A stretch of 60,714 nt of DNA from Pseudomonas lactucae (GCF_016937615.1 NZ_JAFHKI010000103.1:1-60714); one strand, 5' to 3'; shown: positions 42,612 through 51,891, numbered from the stretch's first letter. Numbers and translations: made by a program. Notes: generated from the sequence alone by a model not told the origin.

Positions 42612-43628
42612 ATGTCAATGCAAGTAATGCGCGGCTGGGCGACTCGGCATGCGTCCTGGATGAGCCTGATTGGGCTGCTGGGCGCGACGCAAGAGGCGCT
42701 GGCCGGTGACTACGATGGTTCACCCCAGGTCGCCGAATTTGTCGGTGAAATGACCCGCGACTACGGTTTTGCCGGTGAGCAACTGATGGGCGTATTCCGC
42801 GAGGCGCAGAGAAAGCAGGCGATCCTCGATGCCATCTCCCGCCCCGCCGAGCGCGTGAAGCAGTGGAAGGAATATCGTCCGATGTTCCTCACCGACGCTC
42901 GCGTGGCCCGAGGTGTGGACTTCTGGCGCCAGCATGAAGCCGTGCTGGCCCGCGCCGAGCAGGAATATGGCGTGCCGGCCCAGGTGATTGTCGCGATCAT
43001 CGGCATTGAAACCTTTTACGGGCGCAATACCGGCAGTTACCGGGTGATCGACGCCTTGTCCACCCTGGGCTTCGACTACCCGCCCCGCGCCGACTTCTTT
43101 CGCAAGGAATTGCGCGAATTCCTGCTGCTGGCCCGCGAAGAGCAGGTCGACCCGCTGACCCTCAAAGGTTCCTATGCCGGTGCCATGGGCCTGCCGCAGT
43201 TCATGCCGAGCAGCTTTCGCGCCTATGCCGTGGATTTCGACGGCGACGGGCACATCAATATCTGGAGTAACCCGGACGATGCCATCGGCAGTGTGGCCAG
43301 CTACTTCAAGCGCCACGGCTGGGTGGGCGGCGAGCCTGTGGTGATCCGCGCCGATGTGGCCGGGGAGCGCGTCGATGAGGGCCTGACCCAGGGCATCGAG
43401 CCGGCCAAGACGGTCGGGGAGTTGCGGGCGCTGGGCTGGTCGAGTCAGAATGCGCCACGCGATGACATGCCGGTCACGGCGTTCCGCCTGGAAGGCGAAA
43501 ATGGCCCTGAATACTGGATGGGCCTGAAGAATTTCTACGCGATCACGCGTTATAACCGCAGTGTGATGTACGCCATGGCCGTGCATCAGCTGTCAGACAT
43601 GCTGGTCCAAGCACGGGGCAACAAGTAA
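42612..43628 (+). CDS. mltB: Lytic murein transglycosylase B
   Basis: The 338-residue enzyme cuts glycan strands to 1,6-anhydro ends. The catalytic Glu is E133 in IIGIETFYGRN. SYAGAMGLPQFMPSSFRAYA and DFDGDGHINIWSNPDDAIGS are the other family blocks. The first 32 residues look like a signal sequence (SWMSLIGLLGATQEALA) without a lipobox Cys, so this may be a soluble periplasmic form. AAGGTGAAG precedes the ATG at 42612; 42618 is an alternative. It lies between rodA and rlpA. Confidence 0.94.
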   Translation: MSMQVMRGWATRHASWMSLIGLLGATQEALAGDYDGSPQVAEFVGEMTRDYGFAGEQLMGVFREAQRKQAILDAISRPAERVKQWKEYRPMFLTDARVARGVDFWRQHEAVLARAEQEYGVPAQVIVAIIGIETFYGRNTGSYRVIDALSTLGFDYPPRADFFRKELREFLLLAREEQVDPLTLKGSYAGAMGLPQFMPSSFRAYAVDFDGDGHINIWSNPDDAIGSVASYFKRHGWVGGEPVVIRADVAGERVDEGLTQGIEPAKTVGELRALGWSSQNAPRDDMPVTAFRLEGENGPEYWMGLKNFYAITRYNRSVMYAMAVHQLSDMLVQARGNK

Positions 43629-44626
43629 TGCGGGCATCGCTGTTCAATCAACCGCTCAAGCTGGTGGCGTTCGCCGCGTTGTCCCTGCTGGTCGTCAGTT
43701 GTTCCACCAGCCGCGGGCCGGCGCAGAAGGCCGGCGGCACCGCGGTGCGTTCCCAGCCGGGCCTGGACATCAACCGCGCGCACAAAGACGGCGCGCCGTG
43801 GTGGGATGTCGATGTGTCGAAGATCCCGGATGCCACCCCGACCCTGCACACCGGCGCCTACAAGGCCAACCCTTATACCGTGTTGGGCAAGACCTATTTC
43901 CCGCTGCAGGATTCCAAGACGTACGTGCAGTCGGGCACGGCGTCCTGGTACGGCACCAAGTTCCATGGCCAGAACACCGCCAACGGCGAAGTGTATGACC
44001 TGTACGGCATGAGCGCGGCGCACAAGACCCTGCCGCTGCCCAGCTATGTGCGCGTGACCAATCTCGACAACAACCGCACAGTGATTTTGCGGGTCAACGA
44101 CCGTGGGCCGTTCTATTCGGACCGGATCATCGACTTGTCCTACGCCGCCGCGAAGAAACTCGGCTACGCCGAAACCGGCACCGCACGGGTCAAGGTCGAA
44201 GGCATCGACCCGGCGCAGTACTGGGCCCAGCGTGGCAAACCTGCGCCGTTGATGCTCAACGAACCGCAGGCCCCACAACCACAGGTAACCGCGTCGGCCG
44301 GCAAGATCGAGCAGTGGACACCGCCGCCCCAGCAGCACGCCCCGGACACCGTGGTGGTGCCTCGTGCGGCACCGGGTGCCTCGGCAGCGGGCGGGCAGTA
44401 CCTGCAGGTGGGGGCTTTCGCCAACCCGGATGCGGCGGAACTGTTAAGGTCCAAGCTCAGCGGCATGGTCAGCGCGCCGGTGTTCATCAGCTCCATCGTG
44501 CGTAACCAGCAGACCCTGCACCGTGTACGGATGGGGCCGATCGGTTCGCCCAGCGAAGTGGCGCAAGTACAGAACAGTGTGCGTCTGGCCAACCTGGGGC
44601 AACCCAGCGTAGTGACCGCCGAATAA
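43628..44626 (+). CDS. rlpA: Septal rare lipoprotein A, endolytic transglycosylase
   Basis: The 332-residue lipoprotein (lipobox LLVVSC, Cys25) contains the double-psi beta-barrel domain at about residues 100-195, with SGTASWYGTKFHGQNTANGE and ILRVNDRGPFYSDRIIDLSY. A C-terminal SPOR domain binds denuded glycan at the septum (GGQYLQVGAFANPDAAELLR onward). In P. aeruginosa RlpA cleaves naked glycan strands at division. The ATG shares one base with the mltB stop. Confidence 0.95.
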   Translation: MRASLFNQPLKLVAFAALSLLVVSCSTSRGPAQKAGGTAVRSQPGLDINRAHKDGAPWWDVDVSKIPDATPTLHTGAYKANPYTVLGKTYFPLQDSKTYVQSGTASWYGTKFHGQNTANGEVYDLYGMSAAHKTLPLPSYVRVTNLDNNRTVILRVNDRGPFYSDRIIDLSYAAAKKLGYAETGTARVKVEGIDPAQYWAQRGKPAPLMLNEPQAPQPQVTASAGKIEQWTPPPQQHAPDTVVVPRAAPGASAAGGQYLQVGAFANPDAAELLRSKLSGMVSAPVFISSIVRNQQTLHRVRMGPIGSPSEVAQVQNSVRLANLGQPSVVTAE

Positions 44627-44806
44627 AAGATTGATGGTCCGGGCGCGTGCGCGTGCCTGAACCCTGGTTGTTGGCTCGTTGAACAATAAAAACCCGAAGG
44701 CAAGGGGTGAGCGAGCAACCGAACACGTGACAGTCTGGTAGCGGGCTGTCTGAATAAAAAGTTTTGCCCGCGAGGGCAAGTTTCCATAAGCAATTTCGAG
44801 AGACGG

Positions 44807-45964
44807 ATGAACATCACCACCTTAGCCAAACGCACGTGCCTGCTTCTTTCGCTGATCATCACCCCGGCCGCCTGGGCGGTTGAAATGGTGCCGGCCTCAC
44901 CGCAACTGGCCGCCAAGGCCTGGGTGCTCATGGATGCCGCCAGCGGCAACGTGCTGGTGGAGAACAACGGTGACCAGCGCCTGCCACCGGCCAGCCTGAC
45001 CAAGCTGATGACGGCCTACATCGCGACCCTGGAAATCCGTCGCGGCCAGATCGGCGAGAACGATCCGGTGACCGTCAGCGAAAACGCCTGGCGCACCGGC
45101 GGTTCGCGGATGTTCATCAAGGTGGGTTCGCAAGTCACCGTGAGCGACCTGCTGCACGGCATCATCATCCAGTCCGGTAACGACGCCAGCGTCGCCCTGG
45201 CCGAGCACATCGCCGGCAGCGAAGACGCCTTCGCCGACATGATGAACAAAACCGTGGCCGACCTGGGCATGACCAACAGCCACTTCATGAACCCGACCGG
45301 CCTGCCGAACCCGGAGCACTATTCGTCGGCTCACGACATGGCGATCCTGGCCCGCGCGATCATTCGTGTCGACCCGGTGCACTACGCGATCTACTCCCAG
45401 AAGGAATTCTTTTGGAACAACATCAAGCAGCCTAACCGCAACCTGCTGCTGTGGCGCGACAAGACCGTCGACGGTCTGAAAACCGGCCACACCGAAGAAG
45501 CCGGCTACTGCATGGTGTCGTCCGCCGTACGTGACGGCCAGCGCCTGATTGCCGTGGTCTTCGGCACCAACAGCGAGCAGGCCCGTGCGGCCGAGACGCA
45601 AAAGCTGCTGACCTATGGTTTCCGCTTCTTCGAAACCCAGACCTTCTACCAGAAGGGTGCTGAGCTGGCGACCGCGCCGGTGTGGAAAGGCGCCACCTCG
45701 CAAGTCAAGGCCGGCCTGGCCGAAGACCTGACCCTGACCATGCCTAAAGGCCAGCTGAAAAAGCTCGCTGCGAGCATGACCATGAACCCGCAATTGGTTG
45801 CCCCAATCGCCAAGGGTGACGTGATCGGTAAGGTCGAAGTGAAGCTGGACGACAAGGTGGTGCACAGCGCCGACCTGATCGCACTGGACGCCGTCGACGA
45901 AGGTGGTATCTTCCGCCGCGTGTGGGATAGCATCCGTCTATTCTTCTACGGCTTGTTCAACTGA
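44807..45964 (+). CDS. dacA: D-alanyl-D-alanine carboxypeptidase (PBP5/6 type)
   Basis: The 385-residue low-molecular-weight PBP trims pentapeptides in the periplasm. It has a signal peptide (residues 1-24), S63-x-x-K66 (PASLTKLM), SGN in IIQSGNDASV and KTG in DGLKTGHTEEAGYC. The C-terminal beta domain ends in an amphipathic membrane anchor (VWDSIRLFFYGLF). A gap of 180 bases separates it from rlpA, so it probably has its own promoter there. Confidence 0.97.
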   Translation: MNITTLAKRTCLLLSLIITPAAWAVEMVPASPQLAAKAWVLMDAASGNVLVENNGDQRLPPASLTKLMTAYIATLEIRRGQIGENDPVTVSENAWRTGGSRMFIKVGSQVTVSDLLHGIIIQSGNDASVALAEHIAGSEDAFADMMNKTVADLGMTNSHFMNPTGLPNPEHYSSAHDMAILARAIIRVDPVHYAIYSQKEFFWNNIKQPNRNLLLWRDKTVDGLKTGHTEEAGYCMVSSAVRDGQRLIAVVFGTNSEQARAAETQKLLTYGFRFFETQTFYQKGAELATAPVWKGATSQVKAGLAEDLTLTMPKGQLKKLAASMTMNPQLVAPIAKGDVIGKVEVKLDDKVVHSADLIALDAVDEGGIFRRVWDSIRLFFYGLFN

Positions 45965-45977
45965 TAGTGTGCACCTG

Positions 45978-46010
45978 CAAGGCCCCGTGTTGATCCGACA
46001 CGGGGCCTTG
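45978..46010 (+). terminator. Stem-loop after dacA
   Basis: CAAGGCCCCGTGT pairs with ACACGGGGCCTTG over 13 bases with a seven-base loop. There is no T-run, so termination may be partial, allowing read-through to ybeD-lipB-lipA. Confidence 0.65.
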
Positions 46011-46048
46011 CCCGTCGCCACGGCTTACGCTTACGAGGCCGTTACGCC

Positions 46049-46324
46049 ATGACCGATAAAGAAGTAAAGGCGCCAAAAATCGAATTCCCGGTGACCGATT
46101 ACCCTATCAAGGTGATCAGCGACACCGGTGTGGGCCGCAAAGACCAGATTCTCGACATCGTGCGTAAACACGCGACGATCAACGACAACCGCGTGGACGA
46201 ACGATCCAGCTCCACCGGTAAATATACGACGATCCAGTTACACATCGTTGCGACCGGTCAAGACCAGCTCTACGACATCAACAGCGAACTGCGGGCCACC
46301 GGCTTCGTGCACATGGTGTTGTGA
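46049..46324 (+). CDS. ybeD: DUF493/YbeD-family protein
   Basis: The 91-residue ACT-like small protein has the DUF493 pattern (IEFPVTDYPIKVISDTGVGR, KYTTIQLHIVATGQDQLYDI). It is regularly encoded between dacA and lipB in gamma-proteobacteria. Its structure resembles allosteric ACT domains, and its partner is unknown. The stop overlaps the lipB start by one base. Confidence 0.94.
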   Translation: MTDKEVKAPKIEFPVTDYPIKVISDTGVGRKDQILDIVRKHATINDNRVDERSSSTGKYTTIQLHIVATGQDQLYDINSELRATGFVHMVL

Positions 46325-46971
46325 TGTCACAGGTCCTGGGCTTTCGCGAGCTCGGCCGGATGGCGTACGAGCCGGTCTGGCACGCCATGCAGCGCTTCAC
46401 CAACGAACGCGGCAGCTCGGCGCCCGATGAAGTCTGGCTGGTGGAACACCCGCCGGTGTTCACCCAGGGCCAGGCCGGCAAGGCTGAGCATCTGCTGCTT
46501 CCGGGGGATATTCCGGTGGTGCAGGTCGACCGAGGTGGCCAAGTGACTTACCATGGGCCCGGTCAGCTTGTCGCTTATTTGCTGCTGGACGTGCGCAAGC
46601 TGGGTTTTGGTGTGCGTGATCTGGTGAGCCGCATCGAGGCTTGCCTGATCGAGCTGCTGGCCAGTTACGGCGTGACCGCCGCGGCCAAGCCGGATGCACC
46701 GGGCGTGTACGTCGACGGCGCGAAAATCGCCTCCTTAGGGCTGCGTATTCGTCATGGGTGTTCCTTTCATGGCCTGGCCCTGAACGTGGACATGGACCTG
46801 GCACCGTTTCGGCGCATCAACCCGTGCGGTTATGCCGGGTTGGCGATGACGCAACTGAGCGACCACGCGACACCGATTAAATTTGCCGAGGTAAGTGCCC
46901 GGCTGCGCGCGCAGCTCGTCAAACACCTCGACTATGCTGAGCAGACGACCCTCACGGGCGGAATCGACTGA
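46324..46971 (+). CDS. lipB: Octanoyl-(acyl carrier protein):protein transferase
   Basis: The 215-residue LipB moves octanoyl from ACP to lipoyl domains. The signature RGGQVTYHGPGQLVAYLLLD (about residues 63-82) and the catalytic Lys in VDGAKIASLGLRI are present; the catalytic Cys is in FRRINPCGYAGLAM. The ATG at 46324 is favoured over a GTG three bases earlier. lipA follows at two bases. Confidence 0.96.
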   Translation: MSQVLGFRELGRMAYEPVWHAMQRFTNERGSSAPDEVWLVEHPPVFTQGQAGKAEHLLLPGDIPVVQVDRGGQVTYHGPGQLVAYLLLDVRKLGFGVRDLVSRIEACLIELLASYGVTAAAKPDAPGVYVDGAKIASLGLRIRHGCSFHGLALNVDMDLAPFRRINPCGYAGLAMTQLSDHATPIKFAEVSARLRAQLVKHLDYAEQTTLTGGID

Positions 46972-46973
46972 TT

Positions 46974-47999
46974 ATGACTACTGATGCAGTGCAAACCATG
47001 ATCCCGACGCTGGACGTCACCGAGCGTCCGGCCCCGGCCCCGCGTGCCAAGGTGGAAGCCGGCGTCAAGCTGCGCGGCGCCGAGAAGGTTGCACGCATCC
47101 CGGTGAAGATCATTCCGACCACCGAACTGCCGAAAAAACCCGATTGGATCCGCGTGCGCATCCCGGTTTCGCCGGAAGTCGACCGTATCAAGGCGCTGCT
47201 GCGCAAACACAAGCTGCACAGCGTCTGTGAAGAAGCCTCCTGCCCGAACCTGGGCGAGTGCTTCTCCGGCGGCACCGCCACGTTCATGATCATGGGTGAC
47301 ATCTGCACCCGTCGCTGCCCGTTCTGCGACGTCGGCCACGGCCGTCCGAAGCCACTGGACGTGAACGAGCCGGAAAGCCTGGCCATCGCCATCGCTGACC
47401 TGAAACTCAAATACGTGGTAATCACCTCGGTAGACCGCGATGACCTGCGCGATGGCGGTGCCCAGCACTTTGCCGACTGCATCCGCGAAATCCGCAAGCT
47501 TTCGCCGAACGTGATGCTCGAAACCCTGGTGCCGGACTACCGTGGCCGCATGGACGTCGCGCTGGAAATCACCGCTGCCGAGCCGCCGGATGTGTTCAAC
47601 CACAACCTGGAAACCGTGCCGCGCCTGTACAAGGCCGCGCGTCCGGGTTCGGACTATCAGTGGTCGCTGACCCTGCTGCAGAAATTCAAGCAGATGATGC
47701 CGCACATCCCGACCAAATCCGGCCTGATGCTGGGCCTGGGCGAAACCGACGAAGAAGTCATCGAAGTCATGAAGCGCATGCGCGAGCACGACATCGACAT
47801 GCTGACCCTGGGCCAGTACCTGCAGCCGTCGCGCAGCCACTTGCCGGTGCAGCGTTTCGTGCACCCGGACACCTTCGCCTGGTTCGCCGAGGAAGGCTAC
47901 AAGATGGGCTTCAAGAACGTCGCGTCGGGCCCGCTGGTTCGTTCTTCGTACCACGCCGACGAACAGGCCAAGCTGGTCAAGGCGAGCCTGGTTTCGTAA
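46974..47999 (+). CDS. lipA: Lipoyl synthase
   Basis: The 341-residue radical-SAM enzyme inserts two sulfurs into octanoyl groups. It has both iron-sulfur sites: the auxiliary cluster Cys set in CEEASCPNLGEC and the radical-SAM CTRRCPFC. ETVPRLYKAARPGSDYQWSL and the C-terminal RSSYHADEQ block (auxiliary Ser ligand) are also present. It ends the nadD-lipA run. A REP palindrome lies downstream. Confidence 0.97.
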   Translation: MTTDAVQTMIPTLDVTERPAPAPRAKVEAGVKLRGAEKVARIPVKIIPTTELPKKPDWIRVRIPVSPEVDRIKALLRKHKLHSVCEEASCPNLGECFSGGTATFMIMGDICTRRCPFCDVGHGRPKPLDVNEPESLAIAIADLKLKYVVITSVDRDDLRDGGAQHFADCIREIRKLSPNVMLETLVPDYRGRMDVALEITAAEPPDVFNHNLETVPRLYKAARPGSDYQWSLTLLQKFKQMMPHIPTKSGLMLGLGETDEEVIEVMKRMREHDIDMLTLGQYLQPSRSHLPVQRFVHPDTFAWFAEEGYKMGFKNVASGPLVRSSYHADEQAKLVKASLVS

Positions 48000-48028
48000 T
48001 ACAGATCTGCGCTACACCGCAGGTCCAA

Positions 48029-48056
48029 TGTGGGGTGGGGGCAAGCCCCTCCCACA
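48029..48056. repeat. REP palindrome (diverged)
   Basis: TGTGGGGTGGGGGCAAGCCC followed by CTCCCACA, self-complementary and related to the GTGGGAGGGGGCTTGC family. It sits between lipA and ldcA and may help end or protect the lipA message. Confidence 0.7.
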
Positions 48057-48086
48057 TTTCGTTCCGCGTTAGTTAGGGAGAGTTGT

Positions 48087-49007
48087 ATGGCAGCAGCCGT
48101 TCCAGCCCTTCGTGCTGAAGGCACCATCGCTCTGATCGCCCCCGCCGGCCCTGCCGCGCTGGACGTTGAAAAGGCCGGGCAATGGATGCGCGCCCGCGGC
48201 TACGACCTGCATATCTTCACCGGCGTCTATGAGCGCGACGGCTATCTCGCCGGCAGCGATGCAGTGCGCCTGCGCGACCTGCATGCCGCTTTCGCCAATC
48301 CCGATATCGATGCGATCTTCTGCCTGCGCGGCGGCTACGGTACCCCCCGTTTACTGGACGCGCTCGATTTCGAACTGATCCGTGCCAACCCCAAACCATT
48401 CGTCGGCTACAGCGACATCACCGCCTTGCACTTGGCGATCAACCGCTACGCCGGGTTCGTGACCTTTCACGGCCCGATGCTCAATGCCGATCTGCTCGGC
48501 GATAAGCAGGCACCGACCGAATCGTCCTTGCTGAGTATGCTGCGTGGCCAGCTCGGTACGGGCGCCGAGCTTAAGCACCCGGTGGCCTGGCCGTTGACCA
48601 CGATTGCGCCAGGCATCGCCTGTGGGCGCTTGCTGGGCGGCAATCTGTCGATGATCGCCGCCGTGATGGGCACACCGTACGAAATCGACGCAGAAGGCGT
48701 CATCCTGTTTATCGAAGACGTCAACGAGCCGATCTACCGCATCGACCGCCTGCTCACGCATTTGCGCCTGGCAGGCAAACTGGCTCAGGTGGCCGGTGTG
48801 CTGGTGGGGGATGTGGCGGGCGTGGATAAGGTCGCATTGGATCGTCTGCTGAAGCAGACCTTCGAGCCGCTGTGCATTCCGGTGTTGTCCGGATGGCGCA
48901 GTGGGCACTGTGATCCGAACCTGACGTTGCCGATGGGGGCGCAGGTGCGGTTGGATGCGGGGGCGCAGCGGGTAGTGTTGGAGCAGGAGGTGATCTTCAG
49001 GCCCTGA
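48087..49007 (+). CDS. ldcA: LD-carboxypeptidase (murein tetrapeptide carboxypeptidase)
   Basis: The 306-residue S66 peptidase removes terminal D-Ala from recycled tetrapeptide in the cytosol. The nucleophile is in FVGYSDITALHLAIN (GYSD), and the Glu and His partners are in LFIEDVNEPIYRIDR and GHCDPNLTLPMG. AGGGAGAG precedes the ATG at 48087. It belongs functionally with Mpl, which uses the resulting tripeptide. Confidence 0.93.
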   Translation: MAAAVPALRAEGTIALIAPAGPAALDVEKAGQWMRARGYDLHIFTGVYERDGYLAGSDAVRLRDLHAAFANPDIDAIFCLRGGYGTPRLLDALDFELIRANPKPFVGYSDITALHLAINRYAGFVTFHGPMLNADLLGDKQAPTESSLLSMLRGQLGTGAELKHPVAWPLTTIAPGIACGRLLGGNLSMIAAVMGTPYEIDAEGVILFIEDVNEPIYRIDRLLTHLRLAGKLAQVAGVLVGDVAGVDKVALDRLLKQTFEPLCIPVLSGWRSGHCDPNLTLPMGAQVRLDAGAQRVVLEQEVIFRP

Positions 49008-49027
49008 AGCTGTTGTCGTCTGCTGAA

Positions 49028-49118
49028 CCGCTATCGGGGGCAAGCCCCCTCCCACATGATCCGCGTACACTCTTTGGAATGCGGTCCAGTGTGGGAGGGG
49101 GCTTGCCCCCGATAGCGG
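49028..49118. repeat. REPIN: two REP palindromes in inverted orientation
   Basis: Positions 49028-49056 are the exact reverse complement of 49090-49118 (core GTGGGAGGGGGCTTGC, flank CGATAGCGG), separated by 33 bases. This is the REP doublet organisation mobilised by RAYT transposases. No RAYT gene is present here. It lies between converging ldcA and sltB. Confidence 0.88.
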
Positions 49119-49136
49119 TAGTCGCCATAAGCCAAT

Positions 49137-50461
49137 CTAGCGGTTCTGCAACGACTCCAGCAACTTAACCGTCGGATACCCATCCGCCGGCCAGCCCAGC
49201 GCCTGCTGCGCCGCACGAATCGCTTTGCGTGTGTTGGCGCCGATAATCCCGTCCGGGTTGCCCGCGTCGTAGCCTTTGGCGCTCAGCGCCGTCTGCAAAT
49301 CGATACGCTGTGAACGACTCAGCGGCAGCTCATCCTTGGGCCATTCGCCGCGAATCACACCACCGCCACCAAAGCGCTCCGACAGCAGGCCAACCGCCAG
49401 TGCGTAGGACGACGAGTTGTTGTACTTGAGGATCGCGCGGAAGTTATCCAGCACCAGGAACGCCGGGCCACGGTAGCCGGCCGGCAGCAGCAGGGCGGCG
49501 GACAGTGGGTCGACGTTGGGCGGCATGCTCGCGCCAGGTGGCAGCTGGATGCCCAGCCTCAGCCACTCGGCCACGCTCTTGCGCACGCCACCGTCGGCCA
49601 GGGCGTAATCGAAGTTCGCCGGCAGTTGTTTCACTTCGAAGCCCCACGCTGGCCTTTCTGCCAGCCGGAGCTTTGCAGGTAGTGCGCAGTGGAGGCGAGT
49701 GCGTCGGCCGGGCTGTTCCAGATATCGCGGCGGCCGTCGCCGTCGAAGTCCACGGCGTGGGTGTTGTAGGTGGTCGGGATAAATTGGGTCTGGCCCATTG
49801 CGCCGGCCCAGGAGCCTTTCATCTGGTCGGCCTGGATATCGCCGTGCTGGATGATCTGCAGCGCCGCCAGCAACTGCGCCTGGGCAAAGGCCGGACGGCG
49901 ACCTTCGTAGGCCAGCGTTGCGAGGGAGCGGATCACCGAGTTGTTGCCCTGGAATTGGCCGAAGTTGCTCTCCATGCCCCATACCGAGACCAGCGCCTGG
50001 CGGTCGACGCCATAACGTTGCTCGATGCTTTGCAGGATGTCAGCGTACTTGATCAGCAGTGCCTGGCCATTGCGCACCCGCACTGGCGACAAGGCGCCGT
50101 CGAGGTATTCCCACACCGGCCGGGAGAACTCCGGCTGGCTGCGGTCGGCTCGGATCACCGCCATGTCCGGGGTGACATTGGCGAAGGCGTTATCAAACAC
50201 CGCCGCTGTGATCCCGGCTTTCAAGGCGTCCACACGGAAACCTGCCTGCCATTCGGCGAAGGTCTGGGTCGGTTGGATATCGAGGTTGTCCACTGCCAGC
50301 GGGGCCACGACAGCGGGCGCGACCACGGGGGCGGTCGACAGCTTCGGCAGCGGTTGGGCGTCGGCGGCTGTCGGTTTTTCGGCGCAGGCGACAAGTAGAA
50401 TGAGGCTGGAGGCAGCGATCAATTGGCGAAGGTGCCAGCGACGGGAAAGACTAGAGGGCAT
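49137..50461 (-). CDS. sltB: Lytic murein transglycosylase, MltB/SltB family with peptidoglycan-binding domain, frameshifted
   Basis: Lipoprotein-like signal (ASSLILLVACAEK) followed by an MltB-type transglycosylase (MESNFGQFQGN catalytic block, SWAGAMGQTQFIPTTYNTHA). At the end is a PG_binding_1 domain (LQTALSAKGYDAGNPDGIIG, ANTRKAIRAAQQALG). The first frame ends falsely at 49631 after SGWQKG. The other frame resumes PAWGFEVKQLPANFDYALAD and ends at 49137. One missing C at 49647-49648 (CAG[C]CGTGGGG) explains it, restoring about 441 residues. It may be a second periplasmic lytic enzyme beside MltB. Confidence 0.9.
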
Positions 50462-50522
50462 GCACAGGTCCAGGGGTTACAGATCAGATGCAGACCTTAT
50501 CATGCCGGAGGGGCGCTTGCCT

Positions 50523-50687
50523 TCAGGCAGCCAGAAAGTAAGAAGCCTCCCAGCTATTAGACTGGAAGGCTTCGCGGCGGTAGCTGCCTTTGCCCTTGCC
50601 GGCGCGTTCCTGACGGCTGCGGAACAGTGGCTGGGCGATGATGGATTTGGCCTTGTTGGGGCCATGCTTGGATGGCTTTTTGCTCAT
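50523..50687 (-). CDS. arfA: Alternative ribosome-rescue factor A
   Basis: This 54-residue basic protein carries the ArfA pattern PLFRSRQERAGKGKGSYRR followed by WEAS. ArfA binds stalled ribosomes lacking a stop codon and recruits RF2, backing up tmRNA. The start at 50687 is preceded by AGAGAG. Near the 3' end of the frame the coding RNA folds into a 12-base stem-loop (50542-50573). In E. coli an equivalent hairpin is cut by RNase III, so that the message lacks a stop and the truncated, active protein is tmRNA-controlled. The same regulation is likely here. Confidence 0.88.
   Translation of the reverse strand: MSKKPSKHGPNKAKSIIAQPLFRSRQERAGKGKGSYRREAFQSNSWEASYFLAA
50542..50573 (-). promoter_or_regulatory. 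Stem-loop inside the arfA coding region
   Basis: On the minus strand GAAGCCTTCCAG pairs with CTGGGAGGCTTC (one T-G wobble) around eight bases. It overlaps the codons before the stop, leaving six codons and the stop after it. It is a candidate RNase III site or terminator that would yield non-stop arfA mRNA. Confidence 0.75.
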
Positions 50688-50789
50688 GGTTTTGACTCTC
50701 TTGGGTGGAGGGAAGCGGTGCAAATAATCTGCCGAAGTCTGGCCGCTGTAAAGCCCGACAAGTTTTTTGAAATGTAAACGCGGTCCAAG

Positions 50790-50815
50790 TGTGGGAGGGA
50801 GCAAGCCCCCACATT
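50790..50815. repeat. REP palindrome (diverged)
   Basis: TGTGGGAGGGAGCAAGCCCC then CACA, a half-REP related to the GTGGGAGG family, between arfA and holA. Confidence 0.6.
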
Positions 50816-50842
50816 GGTTTCGCAGTGTTTTTAGAAGAGGGG

Positions 50843-51880
50843 TTATTCAGCAGGTAATGCCAGGCGCTGACCAGACATCAACAGCGACAAACGGCTGAGG
50901 CTCATCCACGGCGAGCCGGCCGCCTGGCCCTTGATCTGCGCATCGATGCGCTGGGCCTCCAGCAACAGCTGCGCCCAGCGTTGCGCCGAGTGGCGTTGCA
51001 GGGCTTTGCTCATCAGGGGTTTGCGCTTGTCCCACACCGGTGGCCGGGCCTGGCTGAAGCATTTGTCCAGTGGTGTGCCCTGGCTGTATTGCAGGGCGAT
51101 ATTGGCCAGTACCCGCAGCTCCCGGGCCAGGGCCCAAAGAATCACCGGCGGCTCCACGCCTTCGCCGCGCAGGCCTTCGAGCATGCGCAGGGCGTGGGCG
51201 GGTTCGCCGTTGAGGATCGCGTCCACCAGGCCGAACACGTCAAAGCGTGCGCTGTCGGCCACCGCACCCTGCACGGTCTCGACGGTGATCTGCCCGTCTT
51301 CGGCCATCAGCTTGAGCTTTTCGATTTCCTGGGCGGCGGCCAGCAAGTTGCCTTCGACCCGTGCGGCGATCAGCTCTATAGCATCCTGGGTCGCCGACAA
51401 CCCCGATTGTGAAAGGCGCTGACGAATCCATTGCGGCAACTGACTACTGTCCACCGGCCAGATCTGGATGAACTGGGTCTGTGCCCCTTCCACCAGAGCC
51501 TTGCCCCACTTGGTTTTCTGCGCACTGCCGTCGAGCTTGGGCAGGCTGATCAGCAATACCGTGTCCTCGGCAGGCCGGGAACAATATTCCATCAGGGCGG
51601 CCGCGCCTTTATCACCGGGCTTGCCCGAAGGCAGGCGCAGTTCCAGCAGGCGTTTTTCGGCAAACAGTGACATGCTCGCGCCGGCTTGCAGCAGCGTGCC
51701 CCAGTCGAAACTGGCGTCGGCGCTGAATACCTGGCGTTCATCGAAGCCTTGCTGGCGGGCGGCGGTGCGGATGGCGTCCGCGGCTTCCTGGCACAGCAGC
51801 GGGTCATCACCGCTGACAATGTAGACAGGCGCGAGGCCACCTTGCAGGTGTTTGGCGAGTTGGGCGGGAGCGAGTTTCAT
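50843..51880 (-). CDS. holA: DNA polymerase III delta subunit
   Basis: The 345-residue delta subunit opens the beta clamp in the clamp loader. It has the family N-terminus LAPAQLAKHLQGGLAPVYIV, SGDDPLLCQEAADAIRTAAR, then VSGD-type AAA+ remnants without Walker A, and the C-terminal helical collar. It follows lptE on the same strand, as in other gamma-proteobacteria (leuS-lptE-holA). Confidence 0.95.
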   Translation of the reverse strand: MKLAPAQLAKHLQGGLAPVYIVSGDDPLLCQEAADAIRTAARQQGFDERQVFSADASFDWGTLLQAGASMSLFAEKRLLELRLPSGKPGDKGAAALMEYCSRPAEDTVLLISLPKLDGSAQKTKWGKALVEGAQTQFIQIWPVDSSQLPQWIRQRLSQSGLSATQDAIELIAARVEGNLLAAAQEIEKLKLMAEDGQITVETVQGAVADSARFDVFGLVDAILNGEPAHALRMLEGLRGEGVEPPVILWALARELRVLANIALQYSQGTPLDKCFSQARPPVWDKRKPLMSKALQRHSAQRWAQLLLEAQRIDAQIKGQAAGSPWMSLSRLSLLMSGQRLALPAE

Positions 51881-51891
51881 AGGCAGGGAGA

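Noticed and set aside
48029..49118. CRISPR array from the repeated GTGGGAGG elements
   Set aside because: Copies are palindromic, few and irregularly spaced, and fit REP/REPIN elements rather than direct repeats with unique spacers.
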